A stretch of 31,776 nucleotides of DNA from JACQCV01 sp964639675 (GCA_964639675.1 CAZXEK010000033.1:1-31776); one strand, 5' to 3'. Shown: positions 13,147 through 20,767, counted from the stretch's first letter. Translations and numbers: made by a program. The notes: generated by a model not told the origin, from the sequence alone.

Positions 13147-14421
13147 TTATAACAGCCTTTTTATTTCTTCTCTGACAACAACTCTGTCGTCCCAAGGGAT
13201 TTTTTTTCCAGCTATAATCATTGATTGCTCGCTACCTTTGCCTGTGATAAAAACAATATCATCTGGTTTGGCTAGTGTAAGCGCTTGTCTGATACCAAGC
13301 CTTCTGTCTTGAATGGTAAACAGATTTTTTCCACGTATTTTGCCTTCTGCCTCGACAGCCTTAGCGATGTCTTCAATGATCTCTTCTGGATTATCATCGT
13401 AAGGGTCGACATTGCTGACCACAACATAGTCTGCTAGCTTGCCAGCAAGTCTACCCATTGCCGGTCTCTTTGCTCTGTCTCTACCACCACCTTCGGCTCC
13501 TAAAAGTACGACTATTTTTCTGTCTACATCGACAAGATTTTTTGCTGTTTCAAGGAGAGCTTGCATACTCTCTTTCTGATGAGCATAGTCAATGTAAACC
13601 TTAAAAGGTTGCCCTAGATCTATCGGCTCCATTCTACCGGGAATAGTTTTCAAGTTTAATAGACCCGTTGCGATGGTCTCTGCTTTTATGCCGAGGATTT
13701 GACATAGGGCGATCGCAGGTAAACTATTTTCGACATTGAATATTCCCGGTATGACAACCTTGTATTCATTACCATCGACTGTAAATGTTGATCCGGCATT
13801 TCTGCTTACAATGTTTGTCGCTTGTAGATTGGCTCCAGATTTTAAGCCGTAAGTGACTTTTTTACCTGATTTGAAAGAAAGGAAGTAATCTTTATAGGGA
13901 CTGTCATTATTGACTATGGAGACTTTTGGTAGAGATTCGAACATTTTACCTTTGGTTTTTTTATACTCTTCCATGCTACCGTTGTGTGAGTCAAGATGCT
14001 CAGGGTAGAGATTAGTAAAGATCGTGTAGGCGTATTTAATTCCTATGTGTCGGTACTGTTTGATACCTTGGGAGGTCGTCTCTACAATTGCAAACTTGCA
14101 ACCCGCCTTATACATACTATAGAGAAGTTTCTGAAGAGAGAATCTCCCGGGCATTGTCATATGGTAGTTGTTGGGAAATTCTTCTTTACTAATTCTTATG
14201 ATCGCTGTGCTTATAATTCCAGTTTTATAGCCGGCTGTTTCGAGACATGACCAGATAAAATTGGCTACCGAACTTTTCCCCTTGGTACCGGTAACCCCTA
14301 TCACAATAATTTTTTTTGAAGGATTGTTGTAATATAGGCAGGCCAGATGGGATAGTGCCAAATGATAGAGGGATAATAGCGACTCGGGGATGATTTTTTT
14401 TATAAGACTTTTTGCAGACAT
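13147..14421 (-). CDS. murE: MurE-like UDP-N-acetylmuramyl peptide ligase
   Basis: A 424-residue Mur ligase adding the third residue of the peptidoglycan peptide. The ATP loop is GVTGTKGKSSVANF. Further motifs are VETTSQGI, TNLYPEHLDSH, IPGIFNVENSLPA, IPGRMEPI, DYAHQ and LGAEGGGRDRAKRP. It is about 60-70 residues shorter than typical MurE and lacks most of the N-terminal UDP-binding domain. The substrate motif reads DPYDDNPEEI rather than the DNPR of meso-DAP enzymes, so the amino acid added is uncertain. The ATG follows the ruvA stop directly. Confidence 0.88.
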   Translation of the reverse strand: MSAKSLIKKIIPESLLSLYHLALSHLACLYYNNPSKKIIVIGVTGTKGKSSVANFIWSCLETAGYKTGIISTAIIRISKEEFPNNYHMTMPGRFSLQKLLYSMYKAGCKFAIVETTSQGIKQYRHIGIKYAYTIFTNLYPEHLDSHNGSMEEYKKTKGKMFESLPKVSIVNNDSPYKDYFLSFKSGKKVTYGLKSGANLQATNIVSRNAGSTFTVDGNEYKVVIPGIFNVENSLPAIALCQILGIKAETIATGLLNLKTIPGRMEPIDLGQPFKVYIDYAHQKESMQALLETAKNLVDVDRKIVVLLGAEGGGRDRAKRPAMGRLAGKLADYVVVSNVDPYDDNPEEIIEDIAKAVEAEGKIRGKNLFTIQDRRLGIRQALTLAKPDDIVFITGKGSEQSMIIAGKKIPWDDRVVVREEIKRLL

Positions 14422-15006
14422 TTACTTACTGAGGTGTTTTAGTGCTGCCTTGATTCTGTCACTAATCTTAGTTATAGAAGGTTCGACTTTTTTGAGAGCA
14501 TCTCTGGTTTCACTTGTAGAATAGCCGAGAGACTTGATAGCTTGAATGGCGTCGGTCTCCTCTCTAAGGCTTATGAAATTTTCTCCATCTTCTAACGCAG
14601 CAAATTTATCTTTAAGTTCCAGGACGATCTTCTCCGCATTTTTACGCCCTATACCAGGCACTTGAGTTAAGTAAGATATATCTTTTGAACGTAGCGCTTT
14701 CTTTAAAGTTTCAACTGATGCGACCGAGAGTATCCCGAGTGCCTTCTTTGGTCCTATACCAGAGATCGATATTAGTAGAAGAAAAAAATCTAGATCATTT
14801 TTATTTATGAAGCCATATAGATCAAGGGCGTCCTCTTTGACTGATAGATGTGTCCAGAATTCTAGCTCAATTTTTTGGTGATCTTTGCTTGAAAGCTCTG
14901 CCAGATCGGTGCTTGTCATGCTAATCTTATAACCGACCCCTGAAACATCTAGAAGAATAAACTTATCGTCCGTGTGCCAGATTTTTCCCCTAAGTTTAGA
15001 AATCAT
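14422..15006 (-). CDS. ruvA: Holliday junction DNA helicase subunit RuvA
   Basis: A 194-residue protein. It starts at the ATG at 15006 (MISKLRGKI), the usual family start. An OB-fold domain (to about residue 65) is followed by two helix-hairpin-helix motifs, ISGIGPKKALGIL and VPGIGRKNAEKIVLEL. The C-terminal three-helix domain (AIQAIKSLGYSTSETRDAL) binds RuvB. It holds four-way junctions for RuvB branch migration; ruvB and ruvC are also in this window but not adjacent. Its promoter region overlaps that of rpsT on the other strand. Confidence 0.95.
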   Translation of the reverse strand: MISKLRGKIWHTDDKFILLDVSGVGYKISMTSTDLAELSSKDHQKIELEFWTHLSVKEDALDLYGFINKNDLDFFLLLISISGIGPKKALGILSVASVETLKKALRSKDISYLTQVPGIGRKNAEKIVLELKDKFAALEDGENFISLREETDAIQAIKSLGYSTSETRDALKKVEPSITKISDRIKAALKHLSK

Positions 15007-15027
15007 CTTAATCACATCATACAGATA

Positions 15028-15055
15028 TTGCAAAAATTTGAAAGTGGTGTATAGT
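15028..15055 (+). promoter_or_regulatory. Promoter of rpsT
   Basis: TTGCAA (15028-15033), a 16-nt spacer and TATAGT (15050-15055), with a predicted start near 15062, 17 nt before the ATG. It overlaps the divergent ruvA promoter region (TTTCAA, 16 nt, TATGAT on the minus strand). Confidence 0.55.
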
Positions 15056-15078
15056 GTTCTGACAATAATGTGTAAATT

Positions 15079-15348
15079 ATGCCAATAACATCATCAGCGA
15101 AAAAGGCCGTTCGTAATTCAGCAAACAAGAGGGTTTTTAATTTGCGAAAGGCGGGAGTCATGAAATCTATCATGAAAGAGATAAGACAGCTTGTAGCAGA
15201 TAAAAAGTCTAAAGAAGCTCTAGCCCTTTTACCTAAGGCTTATAAGGCGATTGATAAGGCGGCTAAGATGGGCGGGATCATAAAGAAGAACAATGCCAAC
15301 AGGAAGAAGTCACGTTTGGCAGGTGCAATAAAAAAAATTTCAAGATAG
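15079..15348 (+). CDS. rpsT: Small ribosomal subunit protein bS20
   Basis: An 89-residue, Lys/Arg-rich, all-helical protein with the bS20 pattern: SSAKKAVRNSANKRVFN near the start, LLPKAYKAIDKAAKMGGI in the middle, and NANRKKSRLAGAIKKI at the end. It binds 16S rRNA in the body of the small subunit. It is monocistronic between ruvA (divergent) and the GC-richer unit (convergent). Confidence 0.96.
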   Translation: MPITSSAKKAVRNSANKRVFNLRKAGVMKSIMKEIRQLVADKKSKEALALLPKAYKAIDKAAKMGGIIKKNNANRKKSRLAGAIKKISR

Positions 15349-15427
15349 TCTTCTTACTTACAGTATCTACAGCATCCAATTTGATTTTGTGATACTTCAT
15401 AGTTATCATAGTTATCTCTGAGACAAT

Positions 15428-15460
15428 AAAAAAGGCGCCTCTGCTCATTGCATTGGCGCC
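15428..15460 (-). terminator. Intrinsic terminator of the GC-richer unit
   Basis: Read on the minus strand, GGCGCC pairs with GGCGCC around a 15-nt loop and is followed by six T (15428-15433). It lies about 180 nt after the stop of the 86-aa gene. That 180-nt 3' tail also carries a short CTACAC/GTGTAG hairpin and a strong AAAGGAGGTG with no good reading frame after it. Confidence 0.85.
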
Positions 15461-15642
15461 AGACCTTCTATCTCTTGTTTTCGTTCTTTTCTTCCTTAAA
15501 TTAATTAAGTGAAGATGTCCACCTCCTTTAGTAATCTACACAATGTGTAGTCCCGTACGCGGACAGTGAGCAGCCCCCCTGACACTTGGTCGGTTTATTC
15601 GGGGTGTGGGAGCATGCTCAGGTATAGAACAGGGGGGGAATA

Positions 15643-15903
15643 CTACTTCTTGGTGGCCACTGTGGTGACCGGAGCCGGAGCGTACAAGCTGGCGTAGGTG
15701 CCATCGGGGCTGACGACCACATCGTAACCCTTGAGCATCGCGTCGGTCAGGAGCTTCTCCTTGTTGTCACACCCGGAGAAGACGATGACACCGAGCTGCT
15801 TCAATTCCTTGCGCGAGATGATCCGACCGTTCCGCGGGTTGCGGACGCCGGTGAAGGTGGGGGTGAGAATGGCACCGAGGATCGCGACGAAGTAATTCAC
15901 CAT
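15643..15903 (-). CDS. Unknown 86-aa protein with hydrophobic N-terminus, GC-rich codons
   Basis: Not recognised. The start is the ATG at 15903, with AGGAGG (15911-15916) 7 nt before it. Residues 1-15 (MVNYFVAILGAILTP) are hydrophobic and could be a signal or membrane anchor. A small mixed domain with a single Cys (IVFSGCDNKEKLLTDAMLKG) and a Thr/Ala/Pro tail follow. GC-rich third positions and the strong Shine-Dalgarno differ from nearly all neighbours. It lies 274 nt downstream of the 185-aa gene, and that gap holds the hammerhead ribozyme, so cleavage may separate the two messages. Confidence 0.72.
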   Translation of the reverse strand: MVNYFVAILGAILTPTFTGVRNPRNGRIISRKELKQLGVIVFSGCDNKEKLLTDAMLKGYDVVVSPDGTYASLYAPAPVTTVATKK

Positions 15904-15965
15904 TTCAGGACCTCCTTGGAAAAGTGAGAACAACCGACCGGCTGCCCTCGTCTGTAGATTTTTCC

Positions 15966-16014
15966 TGCGGTAGAGAAAAGTGTCGAAACTCGTTCAATAC
16001 CTTTCTCTACCGCA
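15966..16014 (-). repeat. 13-bp inverted repeat in the leader of the 86-aa gene
   Basis: TGCGGTAGAGAAA (15966-15978) and TTTCTCTACCGCA (16002-16014) pair perfectly around 23 nt. On the minus strand it lies between the ribozyme and the 86-aa gene and is followed by GGAAAAATC, a poor U-tract. It may protect the 5' end of the cleaved RNA or act as a weak attenuator. Confidence 0.65.
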
Positions 16015-16046
16015 AGATTTTATAAAAGAACTTTCTTATTTTCCTA

Positions 16047-16102
16047 CTTACACTTTCGTCCTTTTGGACTCATCAGTTCGGATTACATCCGAAGAGTGCT
16101 GC
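16047..16102 (-). ncRNA. Hammerhead self-cleaving ribozyme, type III layout
   Basis: Read on the minus strand: stem III 5' part GCAC (16099-16096), then U (16095) and C (16094) at the cleavage site. Stem I is UUCGGAU-GUA-AUCCGAA (16093-16077), followed by the invariant CUGAUGA (16076-16070). Stem II is GUCC-AAAA-GGAC (16069-16058), then GAAA (16057-16054) and stem III 3' part GUGU (16053-16050). Every core base of the hammerhead (C3 to A9, G12-A13-A14, the A15.1-U16.1 pair and H17) is present. Cleavage is expected between 16094 and 16093. Stem III is only four pairs including one G-U. It lies between two unknown genes on the same strand. Confidence 0.85.
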
Positions 16103-16177
16103 CGTCCCAATCCTTTCAGATCGTTCCGGCTGGCGATTATGTTCCGATACTACATCGAGAACATCATGCTACTCGTC

Positions 16178-16735
16178 TTACTCGTTGCTCTCGGGCTTCA
16201 CCTCGATCAACCACTCGGCTCGAGTCACGTAATTCCCACCCTCCTTCTCGGTCACATCACGGATCAGCCGAAAAGTGGGATTCACCTCATCTGCTCGACC
16301 CTTTTGAGAAACCATCTTGATCTGTAGGTAGAGCTGACCGGTTTCAGCCTTGAAAGTAGCCCGGACGACATCGTCAGAATTTCCATGGCTGGCGGCATAC
16401 AGATACTCGTGCCTGGTCTTCCTTTCACGACCCGCAAGACGAGAAGCCATCTCATACTCGCTTTCCTCCGGATTCTCGGAATTCTTGGCGCTCCCGGGCT
16501 TGTTGCTGATAGGTCGGATAGTCCCCGCCAACAGCCCCTGGCACTCACGACCGTTATCCGGAAGCTCCCGAACCGTCACGCGAGCCTTTCCGTCTTCTCC
16601 AGTTTCGACATCGGAAATGACCTCGATCAACCCCAGGAGCTCGTCTCGACCCAAAGTCCACCTTCGAACCTGAAAATCCTTCTGACTCCTGCTGGTCTGA
16701 ACCTCTCCGGTACTCTGACCCTGCTCATTCGGCAT
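16178..16735 (-). CDS. Unknown 185-aa hydrophilic protein, GC-rich codons
   Basis: Not recognised. It starts at the ATG at 16735 (MPNEQGQSTGEV), preceded by AAGGAGAGG with 6 nt spacing; 9 upstream in-frame codons to 16762 are unlikely. There is no signal peptide, membrane helix or Cys cluster apart from one Cys. It is rich in Glu, Arg, Ser and Gly, with beta-like stretches (ARVTVRELP, GQLYLQIKMVSQ, YVTRAEWLIEVKP). The first about 25 residues look disordered. Base composition is clearly richer in GC than polA or ruvA. It has tandem promoters upstream and the ribozyme downstream. Confidence 0.72.
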   Translation of the reverse strand: MPNEQGQSTGEVQTSRSQKDFQVRRWTLGRDELLGLIEVISDVETGEDGKARVTVRELPDNGRECQGLLAGTIRPISNKPGSAKNSENPEESEYEMASRLAGRERKTRHEYLYAASHGNSDDVVRATFKAETGQLYLQIKMVSQKGRADEVNPTFRLIRDVTEKEGGNYVTRAEWLIEVKPESNE

Positions 16736-16901
16736 AACAAACCTCTCCTTATTTGCCCCCAACTGAAAGTCAGAGGCGAAAAGTGGTGATTTAGGGAGAA
16801 ATTCCCGACCACCACAGGCACCAGCACTAGCACCAACGCGATATATATTAAGTAGCTACGTATCTGACTTGAAAAGAACAGTAGACTCTAACTAATGGAA
16901 G

Positions 16902-16930
16902 ATCCTACCTAGAAACCATACTTATGTCAA
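16902..16930 (-). promoter_or_regulatory. Promoter P2 of the GC-richer unit
   Basis: On the minus strand, TTGACA (16930-16925), exactly 17 nt, then TAGGAT (16907-16902). The leader to the ATG at 16735 would be about 160 nt. Confidence 0.6.
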
Positions 16931-16942
16931 CTTCTAAAAAAA

Positions 16943-16971
16943 AGGATATCATAGTCCGATAAAAATGTCAA
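16943..16971 (-). promoter_or_regulatory. Promoter P1 of the GC-richer unit
   Basis: On the minus strand, TTGACA (16971-16966), 17 nt, then TATCCT (16948-16943) with an upstream TG. It closely resembles the 6S-like RNA promoter (TTGACATTTT, then TGATA-CCT), suggesting a strong housekeeping-type promoter. Confidence 0.7.
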
Positions 16972-17022
16972 GCCCACCTGCACTCTAAAACCAGGCATTC
17001 ACCAGCAAAACCCAAAAAAACC

Positions 17023-17763
17023 TTATAAATTAAGGATAAAAAGTTCCACAGTCATCGGAGCCTCTACATTACTACGTCTAAATTTATGATAGATATCAAT
17101 TAATTTTCTATAATTTCCTATTAGAGATTCCTCCGGATAATTTTTCAAAAAACCTCTAGATTTTTTTATGACAAACGGGCTAGTTTTTAACCTAGAGACC
17201 AGGTCACCCTGATTGCCATTTATAGAACTCACCAAAATAATACTTTTAAACAACCAAACTATCTTCCAGAAGAGCTCCTCGGCCGAAACACCGGCCCTAA
17301 GAGCTTTATGAAAAATAACCCACGCTAGTTTTCTATCTCGCGAACCAAGGGCATCGGTAAAACTAAATATATTAAATTCTTTTGCATCTATCGCTCTAGC
17401 ATCGTTCTCAATTAAAAACTCTTCAGAGGCAATCTGATTTTTTTTAAATACTTCTAATCTGGCTTTATCTAGGGCACCCTGACGAAAGATAAAAATATTT
17501 TTCGACAAAAAAATATTCTCAATATTTTTAGAAACAAAATCTAACGCCTCTGGATTATCTAACAGACTATCACAGAGAATAACAATCTTTTGAGAAAAGA
17601 GAGACTGCCCTCCTATTAACTCTTCTAGCTTAGCTCTTTCAAAATAATCACCAGTAAACTTAAAATATAGAGCACCTAAATTAGCCCGCATATTTTCATC
17701 TGAGAGCTCTCTAGATCTAGCTAAAACTTTATCTCTGTTGTTGCCATAAACCAGATAGACCAT
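17023..17763 (-). CDS. holA: DNA polymerase III delta subunit-like protein (HolA)
   Basis: A 246-residue clamp-loader delta-like protein. The N-terminal strand MVYLVYGNNRDKV, the block SLFSQKIVILCDSLL and the collar-domain pattern LGSRDRKLAWVIFHKAL follow the family, as do the later SPFVIKKSRGFL and LIDIYHKFRRSN. It is about 90 residues shorter than typical HolA, mostly in the middle domain. In the holoenzyme it opens the DnaN clamp. The ATG at 17763 lies 7 nt after GATAAT, again a leaderless layout. A terminator separates it from the upstream unknown gene. Confidence 0.8.
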   Translation of the reverse strand: MVYLVYGNNRDKVLARSRELSDENMRANLGALYFKFTGDYFERAKLEELIGGQSLFSQKIVILCDSLLDNPEALDFVSKNIENIFLSKNIFIFRQGALDKARLEVFKKNQIASEEFLIENDARAIDAKEFNIFSFTDALGSRDRKLAWVIFHKALRAGVSAEELFWKIVWLFKSIILVSSINGNQGDLVSRLKTSPFVIKKSRGFLKNYPEESLIGNYRKLIDIYHKFRRSNVEAPMTVELFILNL

Positions 17764-17770
17764 TAACAAT

Positions 17771-17798
17771 ATTATCCGCGAATTACCGGAAAAAGCAA
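17771..17798 (-). promoter_or_regulatory. Promoter of holA
   Basis: TTGCTT, a 16-nt spacer and GATAAT (17776-17771) on the minus strand, 7 nt before the ATG at 17763. Confidence 0.5.
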
Positions 17799-17820
17799 AG
17801 CCCCCAAATTATCTGGGGGC
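17790..17820 (-). terminator. Intrinsic terminator after the 127-aa gene
   Basis: On the minus strand, GCCCCCA (17820-17814) pairs with TGGGGGC (17806-17800) around a 7-nt loop, followed by TTTGCTTTTT. It sits right after the stop at 17829 and overlaps the holA -35. Confidence 0.85.
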
Positions 17821-17828
17821 ATAAGAAC

Positions 17829-18212
17829 TTACCTTAACTTATCCTCATCGATTTTATCCTCAAGGTATTCATCAATAATCTTCTCGGCAGCCCTCTCCTC
17901 CTGATGCCTATAAACATTCCAGCCGAATAAGAAACAAGTAGCCATCATTTTCCCGAGCTCTCGAGAAAGCGAGCCCTTCTCCCCTCTCTTGATCACCATC
18001 ATCCCATGTATCAACCTCATAACATTGTTAGAATCTTCCGTGGAATTCAAGACCAGAAGGAAATTGACCTTAACCTTAAGTCCCAAGGGAGCTAAAGACG
18101 TCTCGAGCTCCTTCAGAGTTTGGGGAATATCGTCGGCTCTACAGAGCTGTATCTCTTGGTGATTACCATTTTTATCATCCTCAATATCAACTAATGCCAG
18201 CGTGTATCCCAA
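17829..18212 (-). CDS. Unknown 127-aa protein with TTG start
   Basis: Not recognised. I place the start at the TTG at 18212 because GGGAGG (18219-18224) lies 6 nt before it; an ATG at 18269 would give 19 extra residues without such a site. The leader GAGGTTTGT matches that of the 185-aa gene at 16735. The sequence is a small alpha/beta protein: YTLALVDIEDDKNG, CRADDIPQTLKELETSLAPLG, VKVNFLLVLNST, then helices with an amphipathic end (RHQEERAAEKIIDEYL). It has its own terminator and lies 72 nt after polA. Confidence 0.75.
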   Translation of the reverse strand: MGYTLALVDIEDDKNGNHQEIQLCRADDIPQTLKELETSLAPLGLKVKVNFLLVLNSTEDSNNVMRLIHGMMVIKRGEKGSLSRELGKMMATCFLFGWNVYRHQEERAAEKIIDEYLEDKIDEDKLR

Positions 18213-18284
18213 GACAAACCTCCCTTTGATCTTTAGAAAGACAAACGCTATCTGTACATAGCCTAGCAAAAAATCAGAAAAAAG

Positions 18285-20741
18285 CTACACACGTGAAGTT
18301 AGCTCGCCCCAATTATCTCCCCAAGAAGAATTAACAAGAAAAAAGACTGGCAAGGTGTCCGTCTTGATGTTCCGATCAAGACCGGCTGTCTCCATAGCCT
18401 CTTTAATTACCCTCATGATTTTATCTATATCATTATCGTCCCTAACTTCATATAGAAGCTCATCATGAACTTGTAAAACCAGATGAGCCTTATCATCTAA
18501 CCCCTCCTCTAAAAGACGTATCTGTACCCTCTGCATCGCCATCTTAATTATATCGGCTGTGGCTGTACCCTGAATCGAAGCATTAACCGCCATCCTCTCC
18601 GCCTCAGCTCTAACGTAAGGAAGAGAAGAGTTAATCATGGGGAAATATCGTCTACGGCCATAAGCTGTGACCGTGTAGCCATTTTGGCGAGTCAGATTTT
18701 TTATCTTCTCAAAATAATCTCTAATTTTTGGAAATTGAATAAAAAAATTATTATAAAATGTTTCCGCCTCTTCCATCGTAGAATTAAGATTCTTTCTTAA
18801 GGAACTAACTCCCATGCCATATAGAATACCGAAATTTATAACCTTAGCCTTTCGCCTCATCTCTTTGGTAATATCTACCTCTTCCATATTAAAAACTCTA
18901 GCGGCTACAGCAGTGTGAATATCAAGACCCTGTTTAAAAATACTTATTAAGGCCTCATCACCCGAGAGCCAAGCCAGAACTCTCATCTCGATCTGAGAAT
19001 AATCAAAGGCTGCTAACTTATGGTTGGGAGGAGCAATGAAAGCCTTTCGTATCTCTTTAGCAATATCTCCATTGGCTGGAATATTTTGTAAATTAGGATT
19101 ACTTGAAGAAATTCTACCAGTGGTTGTGCCCATCTGATTAAGTGAGGTGTGTAATCGGCCATTAGCATCCACGAGATTGGGTAGCGGATCTATGTAAGTC
19201 GACAAAAGTTTCTGAAGCTCCCTCTGCGATAAGATAAGTGGTACGATCGAATGTAAATCTTTTAACTTCAGAAGTTCAGACTCCCGAGTAGATCTAGCAC
19301 CACCTGGGGTCTTTTTTAGCCCCTTTACCGTAAGCTTCATCTTGTCGAAAAGAACGACTCCAAGTTGTTTAGAGGAATTAATATTAAAATCCTCCCCAGC
19401 TAGTTGCCAAATCTGTCTCTCTAAAACTTCCAATTTTTTATGATACTCCTTAGACATTTTTTTAAGATGCTCGGTATCAATTAATAAACCGAGATTCTCC
19501 GCCTCTTTTATAATAGGAATGATTGGAAGTTCAATTTTATAATAAACATAATCAAGCCCTTTGTCTTTAATCTCTAGAGGTAATTTCTGCAAGGCCTCAT
19601 CTAAATCACTAGCTTTAAAAATAGATAAAAGATCTGGAATCTTTGGGTTAGTTAAATCCGAATTCAAAAGCCAAGCCGCTATAGCAACAGGCTGAAAATG
19701 TGGCAAAGAAGCAATGGGCAGATCCACCCCTCGATTTTCCTCGGCTGGCACATCGGGAATTGAACTTGTCCGCTCACTAACACCAGGAAAATTTGCTCCA
19801 AGATTAATCCCCAGAGTGCCTTGCAGGGCAATCTGGAACCTCGGGCCAAGAGCCTTAAACTCAAGTTCACCAAAAAACTTAAATAAACTATCAGTATCTA
19901 GGCCATCTCTCCATCTTTTTTCTGGAAGAGAGAAATTGATTTCTACATCACACTTTATGGTTGCCAACATCTTCGAAAAAACAGCCTCCTCCTCTCCCTC
20001 CCGTAAAAGATCAATCACTCTCTGTTTAATGGAAGCCTTAAGAAATTTAGAAGGATCATCCTTTAATACTTTATATAGACTCTCAATTGAGCCAAAACTT
20101 TTTATAAGCTCTGTTGCTGTCTTTTCTCCTATACCTCTTACTCCAATTATATTATCGGATGGATCACCCCGAAGACCCTTATAGTCAGCCATAAACTCCG
20201 GACCAAAACCAAATCGCTCCTTAACAAGAATCTCATTGTAAATAACTGTGTCATTAATCCCCTTACGAAGAGTGTAGACAACCACTAAATCACCCGAAAC
20301 CAACTGAAGAGTATCCATATCTCCCGAGGCAATAATGGTTTGTAGTTTGTAGTTTGTAGTTTGTAGTTTCTTGATATATTCGGCTATCGTCCCGATGATA
20401 TCGTCCGCTTCAAATCCGGCCTTTTCATAGATAGGAATATTAAAAGCCTTAAAGAGATCTCTAGATCTAATTATTTGGGTGATAAGATCAGAATCAGTTT
20501 TCGGTCTGCCAGCTTTATAGCCGTCATAAATCTTTTTCCGAAAGGTTGGACCAGGCAGATCATAGCAGGCAATCAAATAGTCTGGAGACAGATCCGCAAT
20601 AATCTTAATCAGAAAAGCAGATAGACCGTACAAAGCTCCTGTCGGCTCTCCCTTACTCGAAGTGAAACCTGGCAGGGCGTGATATGCCCTATGCAAAATT
20701 GCATGGACATCGAGAAGAACTATTTTTTTGAGAGATTTCAT
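18285..20741 (-). CDS. polA: DNA polymerase I
   Basis: An 818-residue family A polymerase. The 5' nuclease domain (about 1-270) shows LLDVHAILHRAYHALPG, YKAGRPKTDSD, AGFEADDIIGTIA, IASGDMDTLQL and GLRGDPSDNIIGVRGIGEKTA. The middle region (about 290-400) is short with no visible DEDD exonuclease residues, so proofreading is probably absent. The polymerase domain has TTTGRISSSNPNLQNIP, FDYSQIEMRVLAWLSGD, RRKAKVINFGILYGMG and LQVHDELLYEV. A 7-bp tandem repeat encodes KLQTTNYKLQT inside the nuclease domain. A TGCTAAAAT at 20765-20773 overlaps the tsaE end. Confidence 0.97.
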   Translation of the reverse strand: MKSLKKIVLLDVHAILHRAYHALPGFTSSKGEPTGALYGLSAFLIKIIADLSPDYLIACYDLPGPTFRKKIYDGYKAGRPKTDSDLITQIIRSRDLFKAFNIPIYEKAGFEADDIIGTIAEYIKKLQTTNYKLQTIIASGDMDTLQLVSGDLVVVYTLRKGINDTVIYNEILVKERFGFGPEFMADYKGLRGDPSDNIIGVRGIGEKTATELIKSFGSIESLYKVLKDDPSKFLKASIKQRVIDLLREGEEEAVFSKMLATIKCDVEINFSLPEKRWRDGLDTDSLFKFFGELEFKALGPRFQIALQGTLGINLGANFPGVSERTSSIPDVPAEENRGVDLPIASLPHFQPVAIAAWLLNSDLTNPKIPDLLSIFKASDLDEALQKLPLEIKDKGLDYVYYKIELPIIPIIKEAENLGLLIDTEHLKKMSKEYHKKLEVLERQIWQLAGEDFNINSSKQLGVVLFDKMKLTVKGLKKTPGGARSTRESELLKLKDLHSIVPLILSQRELQKLLSTYIDPLPNLVDANGRLHTSLNQMGTTTGRISSSNPNLQNIPANGDIAKEIRKAFIAPPNHKLAAFDYSQIEMRVLAWLSGDEALISIFKQGLDIHTAVAARVFNMEEVDITKEMRRKAKVINFGILYGMGVSSLRKNLNSTMEEAETFYNNFFIQFPKIRDYFEKIKNLTRQNGYTVTAYGRRRYFPMINSSLPYVRAEAERMAVNASIQGTATADIIKMAMQRVQIRLLEEGLDDKAHLVLQVHDELLYEVRDDNDIDKIMRVIKEAMETAGLDRNIKTDTLPVFFLVNSSWGDNWGELTSRV
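20338..20369. repeat. 7-bp tandem repeat (GTTTGTA x4.6) inside polA
   Basis: Four full copies of GTTTGTA plus GTTT. On the coding strand they give KLQTTNYKLQT between the AEYIK helix and the IASGDMD strand. A 7-bp unit shifts frame with each copy gained or lost, so it is a possible slippage site. Confidence 0.95.
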
Positions 20742-20767
20742 AACTTACTATGGGCTTCGCTATAATT

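Noticed and set aside
15500..15535. Similarity of CACCTCCTTT to the 3' end of 16S rRNA on the plus strand
   Set aside because: Only about ten bases match and no upstream 16S helix 45 sequence is present; it is better seen as a minus-strand Shine-Dalgarno-like site.
16350..16789. Long plus-strand frames opposite the 185-aa gene
   Set aside because: High GC leaves several frames open. Only the minus-strand frame has a strong Shine-Dalgarno, promoters and a terminator in register.
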